This document shows positions 16,964-26,847 of a DNA stretch of 64,000 nucleotides, one piece after another. Source of the stretch: Formosimonas limnophila (GTDB lineage Bacteria > Pseudomonadota > Gammaproteobacteria > Burkholderiales > Burkholderiaceae); assembly GCF_014652675.1 (NCBI RefSeq), contig NZ_BMZG01000001.1, positions 248,001 to 312,000 on the forward strand. The letters run 5' to 3'. Position 1 is the first letter of the stretch. Every line of letters starts with the position of its first letter. A model generated the notes under the pieces. The model ran no database searches, was not told the DNA's origin, and was given only the letters and a program-made list of their open reading frames with translations. A program made the position numbers and the translations under genes.

Positions 16964-18421
16964 ATGTTTGAACAAACTTTTAAAAACATTGACGACATAC
17001 TGCACAAAGACGCAGGTTGCGGCAGCGAATTAGACTATGTGGAGCAGACTTCGTGGGTTTTGTTTCTTAAATACTTGGATGACTTAGAAAAAGACCGAGC
17101 TACCGCAGCCGAGCTGAGGGGTAAAACCTACACGCCCATCATTGAGGCTGCTTACCAATGGGCAGCTTGGGCGATGCCAAAAGCGCAGGATGGCAAGCTC
17201 GATCACCAAAAAGCGCTGACAGGCGACGACCTCACCGACTTTGTCAACAACAAACTCTTTCCTTACCTCAAAAAGTTTAAGCAAAGTGCCGAAAGTGCCG
17301 ACACCATTGAATACAAAATTGGCGAAATTTTCAGCGAACTGAAAAACCGCATACAAAGTGGCTACAATTTGCGTGAAGTGATTAACCGCATTGACGAGTT
17401 GCGTTTCCGCACTCACGCAGAGAAACACGAAATGAGCCATCTGTATGAAGACAAAATCAAAAACATGGGCAATGCAGGGCGAAACGGTGGCGAATATTAC
17501 ACGCCCAGACCGCTCATTACGACCATTGTAAAAGTGGTTGCCCCAAAAATCGGTGACACAATTTATGACGGTGCTTGTGGTTCGGCGGGCTTCTTATGCG
17601 AAGCGTTTAATTATCTGAAATCACATAAATTACTTTCCACCAAAGAAACCGAGATACTCCAAAAGGAAACGTTTTTCGGTAAAGAGAAAAAATCATTGGC
17701 GTATATCATTGGCATTATGAATATGATTTTGCACGGTGTGGAAGCGCCCAACATCATCCACACCAATACGCTTGCCGAAAACCTTGCCGACATACAGGAA
17801 AAAGACCGCTTTGATGTGGTGCTGGCCAATCCGCCTTTTGGTGGCAAGGAACGTGCCGAAGTGCAACAAAACTTCCCGATAAAAACAGGCGAAACTGCTT
17901 CACTTTTTTTGCAGCACTTCATTAAAATTTTAAAAGCAGGTGGCAAGGCAGGGGTGGTCATCAAAAACACCTTTTTGAGCAATACCGACAACGCCACGGT
18001 GGCGATTCGCAAACATTTGCTGGAAACCTGCAACCTGCATACCGTGTTGGATTTACCCGGCGGCACGTTTACCGGCGCGGGAGTCAAAACGGTGGTACTG
18101 TTCTTTGAAAAAGGTCAGCCTACGCAAAATGTCTGGTTTTATCAGCTCAACCTTGACCGCAATTTGGGCAAGACCAACCCACTTAACGAAAACGATTTGG
18201 CAGAATTTGTTGAACTGCAAAAAACTTATTTGAGCAGCGAAAACTCATGGACGATGGATATAAAGGACATTGATCAAAGCACGTTTGACCTAAGTGTCAA
18301 AAACCCAAATAAAAAGGAAGAAGCAACACTGCGCCCACCACAAGCCATTTTGGAAGAAATGAAAGCCTTGGATATTGAGAGTGCAAAAATTTTAGGTTCA
18401 ATACTCGATTTGATTAAATAG
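16964..18421 (+). CDS. hsdM: Type I restriction-modification N6-adenine methyltransferase (HsdM)
   Basis: 485 residues. The N-terminal HsdM helical domain (about 1-150) is followed by the catalytic domain. GGEYYTPRPLI (176-185) leads into the S-adenosylmethionine motif DGACGSAGF (202-210), and the catalytic motif NPPFGG begins at 289. It methylates adenine in the sequence chosen by HsdS and is also needed for restriction. First gene of an operon with only 9 nt to the next gene; GGTGAGAG lies before the ATG. The length is at the short end for HsdM but no motif is missing. It starts 105 bp after hom, which marks the left edge of the accessory block. Confidence 0.95.
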   Translation: MFEQTFKNIDDILHKDAGCGSELDYVEQTSWVLFLKYLDDLEKDRATAAELRGKTYTPIIEAAYQWAAWAMPKAQDGKLDHQKALTGDDLTDFVNNKLFPYLKKFKQSAESADTIEYKIGEIFSELKNRIQSGYNLREVINRIDELRFRTHAEKHEMSHLYEDKIKNMGNAGRNGGEYYTPRPLITTIVKVVAPKIGDTIYDGACGSAGFLCEAFNYLKSHKLLSTKETEILQKETFFGKEKKSLAYIIGIMNMILHGVEAPNIIHTNTLAENLADIQEKDRFDVVLANPPFGGKERAEVQQNFPIKTGETASLFLQHFIKILKAGGKAGVVIKNTFLSNTDNATVAIRKHLLETCNLHTVLDLPGGTFTGAGVKTVVLFFEKGQPTQNVWFYQLNLDRNLGKTNPLNENDLAEFVELQKTYLSSENSWTMDIKDIDQSTFDLSVKNPNKKEEATLRPPQAILEEMKALDIESAKILGSILDLIK

Positions 18422-18430
18422 GAGCGTCCC

Positions 18431-18844
18431 ATGACTGACATACGCTGGAAGCAACGATTCAATAATTTTATTCGAGCATTTGGTAATCTACAATCCGCTA
18501 TTGTTCTATCGAATCAGCGAGCCTTAAGTGATTTGGAAAAGCAAGGCTTGATTCAAGCATTCGAGTTCACCCATGAGCTGGCATGGAATGTTTTAAAGGA
18601 TTATTTAGAGGAACAAGGTTTTACCGACATTATTGGCTCTAAAAATGCCGCCCGCAAAGCCTTTAATCAAAACCTCGTACGCGATGGACAAGCTTGGATG
18701 GATATGGTGGATGCACGCAATAAGACCGTACACGCCTATCGCATAGATATTGCCACTGAGGTTTATAACGACATCGTTGAAAGGTTTTACCCTGCGTTTA
18801 ATCAGTTTAAAGATGAGTTTAACAAAAGGTATGAGCAAGAATGA
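18431..18844 (+). CDS. hepT: HepT-like HEPN toxin (HI0074 family)
   Basis: 137 residues, all helical. The family of HI0074 (nucleotidyltransferase substrate-binding proteins) is recognised from FEFTHELAWNVLKDYLEEQG and the motif R96-N-K-T-V-H101-A-Y103. This is the RX4HXY signature of HepT toxins, ribonucleases whose motif tyrosine is AMPylated by the partner MntA to silence them. All three key residues are present, so the toxin should be active. GGAG at 18421-18424 gives a good start. It sits between hsdM and hsdS and overlaps the MNT-hsdS gene by 4 nt (ATGA). In known systems hepT is followed by a free-standing mntA; here the partner domain is joined to HsdS. Confidence 0.88.
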   Translation: MTDIRWKQRFNNFIRAFGNLQSAIVLSNQRALSDLEKQGLIQAFEFTHELAWNVLKDYLEEQGFTDIIGSKNAARKAFNQNLVRDGQAWMDMVDARNKTVHAYRIDIATEVYNDIVERFYPAFNQFKDEFNKRYEQE

Positions 18845-20346
18845 TGCCGAATCATGGACTTCCCAGCCAAACGACCCAATCCATCAAAGAAATACTGAGC
18901 CAATATCCTCAAGTTGAAAAAGCGATGTTGTACGGCTCACGCGCCAAAGGCACATTTAAAAATGGCTCTGACATTGATCTGTGCCTGATCGGTGAGCAGA
19001 TTGATGATGCTTTGGTGGGTGAAATTGCCAGTGAATTAGACGACTCGTCGATACCATACACCGTTGATTTATCGGCGTTTCATTTGCTCGACCACGCCAA
19101 ACTGCGGGAACACATCGAGCGCGTGGGTGTGGTGTTTTATGAGAGGGTAGTAGGTGGGTTGCCAGAGGGTTGGGAAATAAAGAAGTTGGGGGAAGTTTGT
19201 GATGTAGTTGGTGGCGGAACGCCTTCAAAAAAGAATTTGAAATTCTATGAAGGAGATATTTTATGGGCAACAGTTCGAGATATGAAATCTGAAATTATCT
19301 CTGATACTGAATTCAAAATAACGGAAGAAGCAGTAAAGAAAAGTTCAACGAATATTATCCCGAAGGGCAATGTCATAATTGCAACAAGGGTTGGTTTGGG
19401 TAAAGTTTGTCTTATCGAAAAGGATACAGCAATCAATCAAGATTTGCGTGGTATAGTCCCAAAGAAATCTAAACAACTTGACAAAGGATTTCTATTTCAA
19501 TGGTTCAAAAGCATTTCACATTTAATCGTTGAAGAAGGAACAGGAGCTACTGTGCAGGGGGTGAAACTACCTTTTATAAAAGATTTGCAAATCCCCCTTC
19601 CGCCTCTCCCCGAACAACAACGCATTGTTTCCATATTAGATGAAGCCTTTGCCGCCATAGCCAAGGCAAAAGCCAATGCCGAACAAAACCTCAAAAACGC
19701 CAAAGAACTTTTTGAAAGCTATTTGCAGGGGGTGTTTGAGAAAAAGGGTGATGGTTGGGAAGAAAAGACAATCGGAGAAATTGGAAATTCCAAAATGTGC
19801 AAGAGAATTTTCAAGGAACAAACAACAACCGTTGGAGATATTCCATTTTATAAAATTGGCACTTTCGGGAAAGAGCCAGATGCTTACATTTCAAAAGACA
19901 TTTATGATGAATTCCGAGCAAAATATTCATTCCCTAAAAAAGGTGATGTTTTGATTTCTGCATCAGGAACAATCGGTAGGCGTGTAAGATATGACGGAGA
20001 ACCAGCATACTTTCAAGATTCAAATATTGTGTGGATTGAAAATGACGAAAAGCAAGTATCAAATGACTTTCTATTTGAATTTTACGGAGCTTGTAATTGG
20101 GGGGCAACTAAAGGAGCAACGATTTCAAGATTGTATAACGACAATTTGAAAAGTATTAAAATTAGTTTCCCAAAATCAGTAGAAGACCAACAAACCATCG
20201 TCCGCCAATTATATGCCCTGCGAGCCGAAACGCAAAAGCTGGAAGCCGTGTATCAAAAGAAAATTGCTGACTTAGAAGAACTAAAAAAATCCATCTTGCA
20301 AAAAGCGTTTGCTGGGCAATTAAAAACAGCCGAGGACGCGACATGA
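18841..20346 (+). CDS. MntA-type nucleotidyltransferase fused to type I specificity subunit HsdS
   Basis: 501 residues in one open frame. Residues 1-101 are a minimal nucleotidyltransferase (MNT) with GSX10DXD exactly (G32-S33, D44, D46) and a further acidic residue near D76; the family AMPylates HepT. Residues from about 107 are a complete HsdS: first target-recognition domain (about 107-240), the LPPLPEQQRIVSILDEAF boundary and first coiled coil (about 245-300), second target-recognition domain (about 305-430), then VEDQQTIVRQLYAL and the C-terminal coiled coil. HsdS selects the DNA target for both methylation and cleavage. Deleting one G from the run at 19145-19147 would end MNT at tandem TAG codons, and TTG 19159 could then start HsdS alone. 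The domain assignment is strong; the fusion depends on that base. Confidence 0.85.
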   Translation: MMPNHGLPSQTTQSIKEILSQYPQVEKAMLYGSRAKGTFKNGSDIDLCLIGEQIDDALVGEIASELDDSSIPYTVDLSAFHLLDHAKLREHIERVGVVFYERVVGGLPEGWEIKKLGEVCDVVGGGTPSKKNLKFYEGDILWATVRDMKSEIISDTEFKITEEAVKKSSTNIIPKGNVIIATRVGLGKVCLIEKDTAINQDLRGIVPKKSKQLDKGFLFQWFKSISHLIVEEGTGATVQGVKLPFIKDLQIPLPPLPEQQRIVSILDEAFAAIAKAKANAEQNLKNAKELFESYLQGVFEKKGDGWEEKTIGEIGNSKMCKRIFKEQTTTVGDIPFYKIGTFGKEPDAYISKDIYDEFRAKYSFPKKGDVLISASGTIGRRVRYDGEPAYFQDSNIVWIENDEKQVSNDFLFEFYGACNWGATKGATISRLYNDNLKSIKISFPKSVEDQQTIVRQLYALRAETQKLEAVYQKKIADLEELKKSILQKAFAGQLKTAEDAT

Positions 20347-21329
20347 ATGACATTTTGATTTATCAAACCGCAGACAACACCACACAGGTGGAAGTGCAAT
20401 TCGAGGGTGAAAATTTTTGGCTGTCTCAGGAGCAGATTGCGCAGTTATTTGAGCGAGACAGAACGGTGGTCAGCAAACACTTGCGCAATATTTTTAAAGA
20501 AGGTGAACTTGATGAAGCAGTGGTATGTGCAAATTTTGCACATACCACGCAACATGGCGCAATTGCTGATAAAACCCAGTCAAAATCGGTGAAATACTAC
20601 AATTTAGACGCTATTTTGTCAGTGGGCTACCGCGTGAACTCCAAACGCGGCACACAATTTCGCCAATGGGCGAGCGCTCGTTTGAAAGATTATTTGGTAC
20701 AGGGCTACGCCATCAACCAAAAGCGACTTGACGAGTTGGGGCAAATGGTGCGTTTGATCGAGCAAACCGCGCAGAGCGACGGTGTGGCAGGCAGCGAGGC
20801 CAAGGGCTTGCTCGATATTTTAAGCCATTATACGAAAACCTTTGTGTTGCTTAACCAGTTTGACAGCCATAATTTGCCCAATGACCATTTGACGGCGCAC
20901 ATCAGCTACGAAATACAGTACGATGAAGCCAAAGCGGCGATTGCGGAGCTAAAAACTCAGTTGATGGCGAAAAACGAGGCCACGGAGTTATTTGGTCGGG
21001 AAAAAGATGAGAGCTTTGCAAGCTCCTTATCGGCGGTGGTGCAGTCGTTTGGTGGGCAGTATTTGTACCCGAGTATTGAGGAGCAGGCAGCGCATTTGCT
21101 GTACTTTGTCATTAAAAATCATTCATTTAACGATGGCAATAAGCGGATTGGGGCGTTTTTGTTCATTTGGTTTTTAGAGAAAAACAAGCACCGATTCAAA
21201 CGCAGTGGCGAGCTAAAAATCAATGACAATGCGCTGGTGGCGATTGCGTTGCTGGTGGCGCAAAGCGCACCGAATGACAAAGATTTGATGATTCAACTGA
21301 TTGTGAACCTGATTAGGGATGAGGTATGA
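20343..21329 (+). CDS. RhuM family protein with C-terminal Fic/Doc domain
   Basis: 328 residues. Residues 1-130 are the RhuM (virulence protein) domain, with a winged-helix-like stretch FWLSQEQIAQLFERDRTVVSKHLRNIFKEGEL and the block YYNLDAILSVGYRVNSKRGTQFRQWA. Residues 150-220 look helical. Residues 225-328 are a Fic/Doc fold with active motif H260-S-F-N-D-G-N-K-R268. This would transfer a phosphate or nucleotide to a protein target; Doc kinases and Fic AMP-transferases share the motif, so the reaction is open. No inhibitory Fic alpha-helix motif ([S/T]xxxE[G/N]) was seen by eye. It overlaps the neighbouring hsdS and hsdR genes by 4 nt each. RhuM-type genes occur in other type I loci, but their task there is unclear. 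Confidence 0.85.
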   Translation: MNDILIYQTADNTTQVEVQFEGENFWLSQEQIAQLFERDRTVVSKHLRNIFKEGELDEAVVCANFAHTTQHGAIADKTQSKSVKYYNLDAILSVGYRVNSKRGTQFRQWASARLKDYLVQGYAINQKRLDELGQMVRLIEQTAQSDGVAGSEAKGLLDILSHYTKTFVLLNQFDSHNLPNDHLTAHISYEIQYDEAKAAIAELKTQLMAKNEATELFGREKDESFASSLSAVVQSFGGQYLYPSIEEQAAHLLYFVIKNHSFNDGNKRIGAFLFIWFLEKNKHRFKRSGELKINDNALVAIALLVAQSAPNDKDLMIQLIVNLIRDEV

Positions 21330-23659
21330 ACGAGGCACAAACCAGAGCAGAGTTGATTGACCCTAAGCTGCGCGCCTGCGGCTGGGGCGTTGTGGATGGC
21401 TCTCAGATTCTTCGGGAGGAGAAAGCCCGCATCACTGATGGAAAAATCCAAACCAGCGGTGGCAGAGGCAAAGGCCTGACAGCGGATTATATTCTGGTGT
21501 ACAAAGGCATTAAGCTGGCAGTGGTTGAAGCCAAAAGCGATGAGCTGGATGTGGGCGAAGGCGTGATGCAGGCCAAGCTGTATGCCGAAAAGCTACAATT
21601 AGAAACCACGTACAGCACCAACGGCAAAGAGATTTATCAAATCTGTATGAAAACGGGCGTTGAGGGCTTGGTGGAGGACTTTTTAAGCCCTGATGCGTTG
21701 TGGCAGAAGACTTTTTCAGAACAAAATGAGTGGCGTGAGCGATTCGCCAATGTGCCGTTTGAAGACAAAAGCGGTAGCTGGCAGCTGCGTTATTATCAAG
21801 AAATCGCGGTTCAGCGAACGGTAGAGGCGATTGCACAGAACAAAGATCGAATTTTACTGACCCTTGCCACTGGCACGGGCAAAACGGCGATTGCCTTTCA
21901 AATTGCGTGGAAACTGTTTCAAACTCGTTGGAATTTAAAGCGAGACGGCAACCGCAGACCGAGGATTCTATTTTTAGCCGACCGTAACGTACTGGCTGAC
22001 CAAGCTTACAATTCGTTTTCGGCATTTCCTGATGATGCTTTGGTGCGAATCAAGCCCAATGAAATAAAGAAAAATGGAAAAGTGCCCACCAACGGCAGCA
22101 TCTTTTTTAGTATTTTTCAAACTTTTATGAGTGGCACGGATGCAGAGGGAAAACCTGCACCGTACTTTGGCGAGTATCCCGCTGATTATTTTGATTTGAT
22201 TGTCATCGATGAGTGCCACCGTGGCGGTGCGAATGATGAGGGAAATTGGCGCGGTATTTTAGAATATTTTAGCTCGGCAGTTCAGCTGGGCTTAACAGCT
22301 ACGCCCAAACGCGCGGATAATGTAGATACGTATCAATACTTTGGTGAGCCTGTTTATGTCTATTCGCTCAAAGATGGCATCAATGATGGCTTCTTGACGC
22401 CATTTAAGGTCAAACGCATTAAAACCAGCTTTGCAGATGGCTATACCTACACAGGTGACGACGAAGTCATTGAGGGTGAAGTGGCTCAAGGACAAGAGTT
22501 TAAACAAACGGAATACAACAAAGCGTTGTTTATAGAAGCCTACGAGCAATACAACATCAAAGTGCTGTTAGAGGAAATCAACCAAAAAGAAAAAACCATT
22601 ATTTTTTGTGCCAGTCAACAACACGCCGCTTATGTTCGAGATTTGATCAATCAAAACGCGAAGGATAAAAATCCGTTGTATTGCGTTAGGGTCACCGCTC
22701 ATGACGGCGAGCAAGGTGAGCAGTATTTGCGTGAGTTTCAGGATAATGAAAAATCCATTCCCACCATTTTAACCACTTCGCAAAAACTCAGCACTGGCGT
22801 GGATGCGCGGAACGTTCGTAACGTGGTTTTACTCAGACCTGTCGGCTCAATGATTGAGTTTAAGCAAATCGTGGGGCGCGGGACTCGGCTGTTTGACGGT
22901 AAAGATTTTTTCACCATTTATGATTTCTTTGACAACTATAAACATTTTAAAGATAAAGAATGGGATGGTGAGCCTGAAGAGCAATCAGAGGACGGTCATT
23001 TGCAAACAAAAAAACAAATTGACTCGCTTTCATCTCAAAAACCAAAAGAAGAGAAAGAACGCCAGCAAGCCATCAAAATCAAATTGCGTAGCGGTAAAGT
23101 TTTTGAGTTGAAACACTTTGTGACCACTGCATTTCTAAATTCGGAGGGTAATCCTATTTCTGCCGAAGAATTTTTGCAAAACATTTACGGCCAATTGCCA
23201 CAGTTTTTCAAAGACGAGCATGAGTTGCGAGAGCTTTGGAGTCAGCCTGCGACAAGAAAAGCTTTTTTAGATAAGCTCAAAGACGAGGGGTATTCAAAAG
23301 AGGTTTTGTCTGAGCTGCAACGCTTGGTTAATATGGAAAAAAGTGATTTGTATGATGTATTGGAATATGTCTATCGCCACTTTGACTACGATGCACCTAC
23401 ACGAGAAAAACGAGCTAAAGCAGCAGAAGTGACGATGTTTAGTGTGCTTAACGATAACCAAAAAGAGTTCATCTTATTCGTGTTGAGCCAATACGTCGAA
23501 ACAGGTGTCGATGAGCTTGACCAAGAAAAGTTGCCTATTTTGTTGGCAAATAAATATCAATCACTGGAGGATGCCAAAACAATTTTGGGTGATGTGGCAA
23601 ATATCAGTCGGTTGTTTGTTGATTTTCAAAAACATTTGTACCAAGAAGTAGTCGCTTAG
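21326..23659 (+). CDS. hsdR: Type I restriction endonuclease subunit HsdR
   Basis: 777 residues. The N-terminal nuclease core shows D54 and E68-A-K70 (PD-(D/E)xK pattern in ADYILVYKGIKLAVVEAK). The SF2 translocase follows: Walker A ATGTGKTA (181-188), Walker B D295-E-C-H298, LGLTATPKR, and motif VI IVGRGTRL. The C-terminal region (about 600-777) is the helical part that joins HsdR to the M2S core. It is shorter than EcoKI or EcoR124I HsdR but within the range of compact HsdR proteins, and all motifs are intact. It pumps DNA with ATP and cuts it when unmodified sites are found. Last gene of the operon; no clear terminator follows. Confidence 0.95.
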   Translation: MNEAQTRAELIDPKLRACGWGVVDGSQILREEKARITDGKIQTSGGRGKGLTADYILVYKGIKLAVVEAKSDELDVGEGVMQAKLYAEKLQLETTYSTNGKEIYQICMKTGVEGLVEDFLSPDALWQKTFSEQNEWRERFANVPFEDKSGSWQLRYYQEIAVQRTVEAIAQNKDRILLTLATGTGKTAIAFQIAWKLFQTRWNLKRDGNRRPRILFLADRNVLADQAYNSFSAFPDDALVRIKPNEIKKNGKVPTNGSIFFSIFQTFMSGTDAEGKPAPYFGEYPADYFDLIVIDECHRGGANDEGNWRGILEYFSSAVQLGLTATPKRADNVDTYQYFGEPVYVYSLKDGINDGFLTPFKVKRIKTSFADGYTYTGDDEVIEGEVAQGQEFKQTEYNKALFIEAYEQYNIKVLLEEINQKEKTIIFCASQQHAAYVRDLINQNAKDKNPLYCVRVTAHDGEQGEQYLREFQDNEKSIPTILTTSQKLSTGVDARNVRNVVLLRPVGSMIEFKQIVGRGTRLFDGKDFFTIYDFFDNYKHFKDKEWDGEPEEQSEDGHLQTKKQIDSLSSQKPKEEKERQQAIKIKLRSGKVFELKHFVTTAFLNSEGNPISAEEFLQNIYGQLPQFFKDEHELRELWSQPATRKAFLDKLKDEGYSKEVLSELQRLVNMEKSDLYDVLEYVYRHFDYDAPTREKRAKAAEVTMFSVLNDNQKEFILFVLSQYVETGVDELDQEKLPILLANKYQSLEDAKTILGDVANISRLFVDFQKHLYQEVVA

Positions 23660-23714
23660 GCTGTGTTTGGATGGTATAAAATATTGATTAATTAAGCGTC
23701 TATAAGGGCTAAAA

Positions 23715-24578
23715 ATGAAACTATGTGGTTACAGCGTTGGTTTGAACCAACCTTTTTTTCTCATCGCGGGTACTTGCTCAATTGAGGGGCTTGAGATGAG
23801 CATTGACGTGGCAGGGCAGCTTAAGGAAATGACCACTGAGTTAGGCATTCCACTCATTTATAAAGGCTCGTTCGATAAAGCCAACCGCTCGTCAGGCAAC
23901 ACCAAACGTGGTGTTGGCATTGATGGTGGGTTGAAAATTCTCGATGAGGTTCGTCGTCAAATCGGCGTGCCGATTCTGACCGATGTTCACGAAATTGACC
24001 AAATCAAAGAAGTCGCCAGTGTGGTGGATGTGTTGCAAACCCCCGCGTTTCTGTGCCGTCAAACGGACTTTATCCGCGCCGTCGCGCAAAGCGGTAAGCC
24101 TGTGAACATCAAAAAAGGCCAGTTTCTCGCACCATCAGACATGAAAAATGTGGTGGAAAAAGCCCGCAGTGCTGCTCGTGAGTTGGGATTAGAGGAGGAT
24201 AATTTCCTCGCGTGTGAGCGCGGTGTGAGCTTCGGTTACAACAACCTCGTCTCAGATATGCGCAGTCTCGCAATCATGCGTGAATCGGGCGCCCCTGTGG
24301 TTTTTGACGCGACGCACTCAGTTCAACTCCCAGGTGGGCAAGGTACGACCAGCGGTGGTCAGCGCGAATTCGTCCCTGTGCTTGCACGCGCCGCGGTAGC
24401 TGCTGGAATCTCGGGATTGTTCATGGAAACTCACCCGAATCCAAATGAAGCATGGTCAGATGGCCCGAATGCAGTGCCGCTCTCGCGCATGAAAGAGTTG
24501 CTCGTGACGCTCAAGGCTCTGGACGTCGCGGTGAAAGCGAATGGCGTGTTTTTGGAAGACAATTTTAATACGTGGTAA
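23715..24578 (+). CDS. kdsA: 3-deoxy-8-phosphooctulonate synthase (KDO-8-P synthase)
   Basis: 287 residues, full length. Condenses phosphoenolpyruvate with arabinose 5-phosphate to give KDO-8-phosphate for the lipopolysaccharide core, which identifies a Gram-negative host. Family blocks are [58 protein letters not shown] and [17 protein letters not shown]. In Burkholderiales kdsA usually follows pyrG; here the restriction operon lies upstream, 55 bp away, suggesting insertion or rearrangement at this boundary. The downstream order DUF1330-eno-ftsB is the usual one. Confidence 0.97.
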   Translation: MKLCGYSVGLNQPFFLIAGTCSIEGLEMSIDVAGQLKEMTTELGIPLIYKGSFDKANRSSGNTKRGVGIDGGLKILDEVRRQIGVPILTDVHEIDQIKEVASVVDVLQTPAFLCRQTDFIRAVAQSGKPVNIKKGQFLAPSDMKNVVEKARSAARELGLEEDNFLACERGVSFGYNNLVSDMRSLAIMRESGAPVVFDATHSVQLPGGQGTTSGGQREFVPVLARAAVAAGISGLFMETHPNPNEAWSDGPNAVPLSRMKELLVTLKALDVAVKANGVFLEDNFNTW

Positions 24579-24653
24579 ATCACTGACTCTCTAAAATTTG
24601 CTGGCGCTCTTTGACGTCCGGTGCAGTTTTTCTCTACCTGTAGAAAGTGTTTC

Positions 24654-24944
24654 ATGAATCCAGCTTACGTCATCGTCAACGTCAATATCACCGATACCGA
24701 ACAATACGATAAATACCGTGTTTTATCATCACAAGCGATGACGGAGCACAACGCCGAAATCCTCGTGCGTGGCGGCACACAGGTGATTCTCGAAGGTGAG
24801 TTTTATCCGCGCACGGTGATTATGAGGTTCGGTTCGATGGAAAAAGCACAGGCGTTTTATGACTCGGTGACTTATCGAGCAGCACGGGAGCTGCGAGCGG
24901 GTGCATCGGTGGCGAATATGGTGATTGTTGAGGGACTGATGTGA
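24654..24944 (+). CDS. DUF1330 family protein
   Basis: 96 residues of the dimeric alpha/beta barrel (ferredoxin-like) fold. NPAYVIVNVNITDTEQYDKYR, GGTQVILEGEFYPRTVIMRF and YDSVTYRAARELRAGASVANMVIVEG are typical of the family. Function unknown; relatives resemble small monooxygenase-like proteins. The start at 24654 follows an AGAAAG site and removes eleven residues of unlikely upstream extension. Its place between kdsA and eno is conserved in the order. Confidence 0.9.
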   Translation: MNPAYVIVNVNITDTEQYDKYRVLSSQAMTEHNAEILVRGGTQVILEGEFYPRTVIMRFGSMEKAQAFYDSVTYRAARELRAGASVANMVIVEGLM

Positions 24945-25074
24945 CTCTGGATTTGCTGGTGCATCATTTTTGTGCAATGGCAAAACCATTTTTGCTTTAA
25001 TATCGTAGAGTTGTTGTTGACTTGTTCAACGTTAAAAATCAGCTGACTGAGGGTTCGGCATTATTTTTTTATAA

Positions 25075-26373
<1,299 letters not shown>

Positions 26374-26397
26374 CAGGGTTTTCAGGTTTATTTGCTC

Positions 26398-26426
26398 AAA
26401 AGCGTGGATTCGTCCACGCTTTTTTA
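26398..26426 (+). terminator. Terminator after eno
   Basis: AAAAGCGTGGA (26398-26408) and TCCACGCTTTT (26413-26423) form a perfect stem with loop TTCG followed by a T-run, 24 nt past the eno stop codon. Confidence 0.93.
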
Positions 26427-26499
26427 TTGGCTAAATCAAGCACTTAAGTGCAATAACTATTATAATTTGGGCAATTATTGTCCTTGCTGGGATACAGCC

Positions 26500-26817
26500 A
26501 TGCGTCGTTTACCGTTGTTTTTATTGTTGATTGTTGTTGCGTTACAGTGGCCACTGTGGACGGGGTACTATGACGTGTACAAAACCCGCAAAAAAATTGC
26601 TGAGCAGCAAAAAATCAATCAAGAACTCATTTATCGAAATGCCGCATTGCAAGCCGATGTGCAAGACCTCAAACAAGGTAGTGATGCGCTACAGGAACGG
26701 GCGCGCTTGCAGCTGGGCATGGTGAAACGAGATGAGGTTTTTGTACAGGTGATGGATCAGCCTTCTGAGGTTAATCCCACAGCACCTGCGCCAGTAGCAG
26801 ACAGCGTTAAACCCTAA
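26500..26817 (+). CDS. ftsB: Cell division protein FtsB
   Basis: 105 residues. A short cytoplasmic start, one membrane helix (LPLFLLLIVVALQWPLW, about 4-20) and a periplasmic coiled coil (KTRKKIAEQQKINQELIYRNAALQADVQDLKQG) match FtsB. FtsB joins FtsL and FtsQ in the divisome and helps activate septal peptidoglycan synthesis. The longer frame starting at 26392 crosses the eno terminator, so ATG 26500 is chosen. The C-terminal 25 residues are proline-rich and variable. Confidence 0.9.
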   Translation: MRRLPLFLLLIVVALQWPLWTGYYDVYKTRKKIAEQQKINQELIYRNAALQADVQDLKQGSDALQERARLQLGMVKRDEVFVQVMDQPSEVNPTAPAPVADSVKP

Positions 26818-26847
26818 AAACCAATTTAATCATCAGGGGACATGGCG

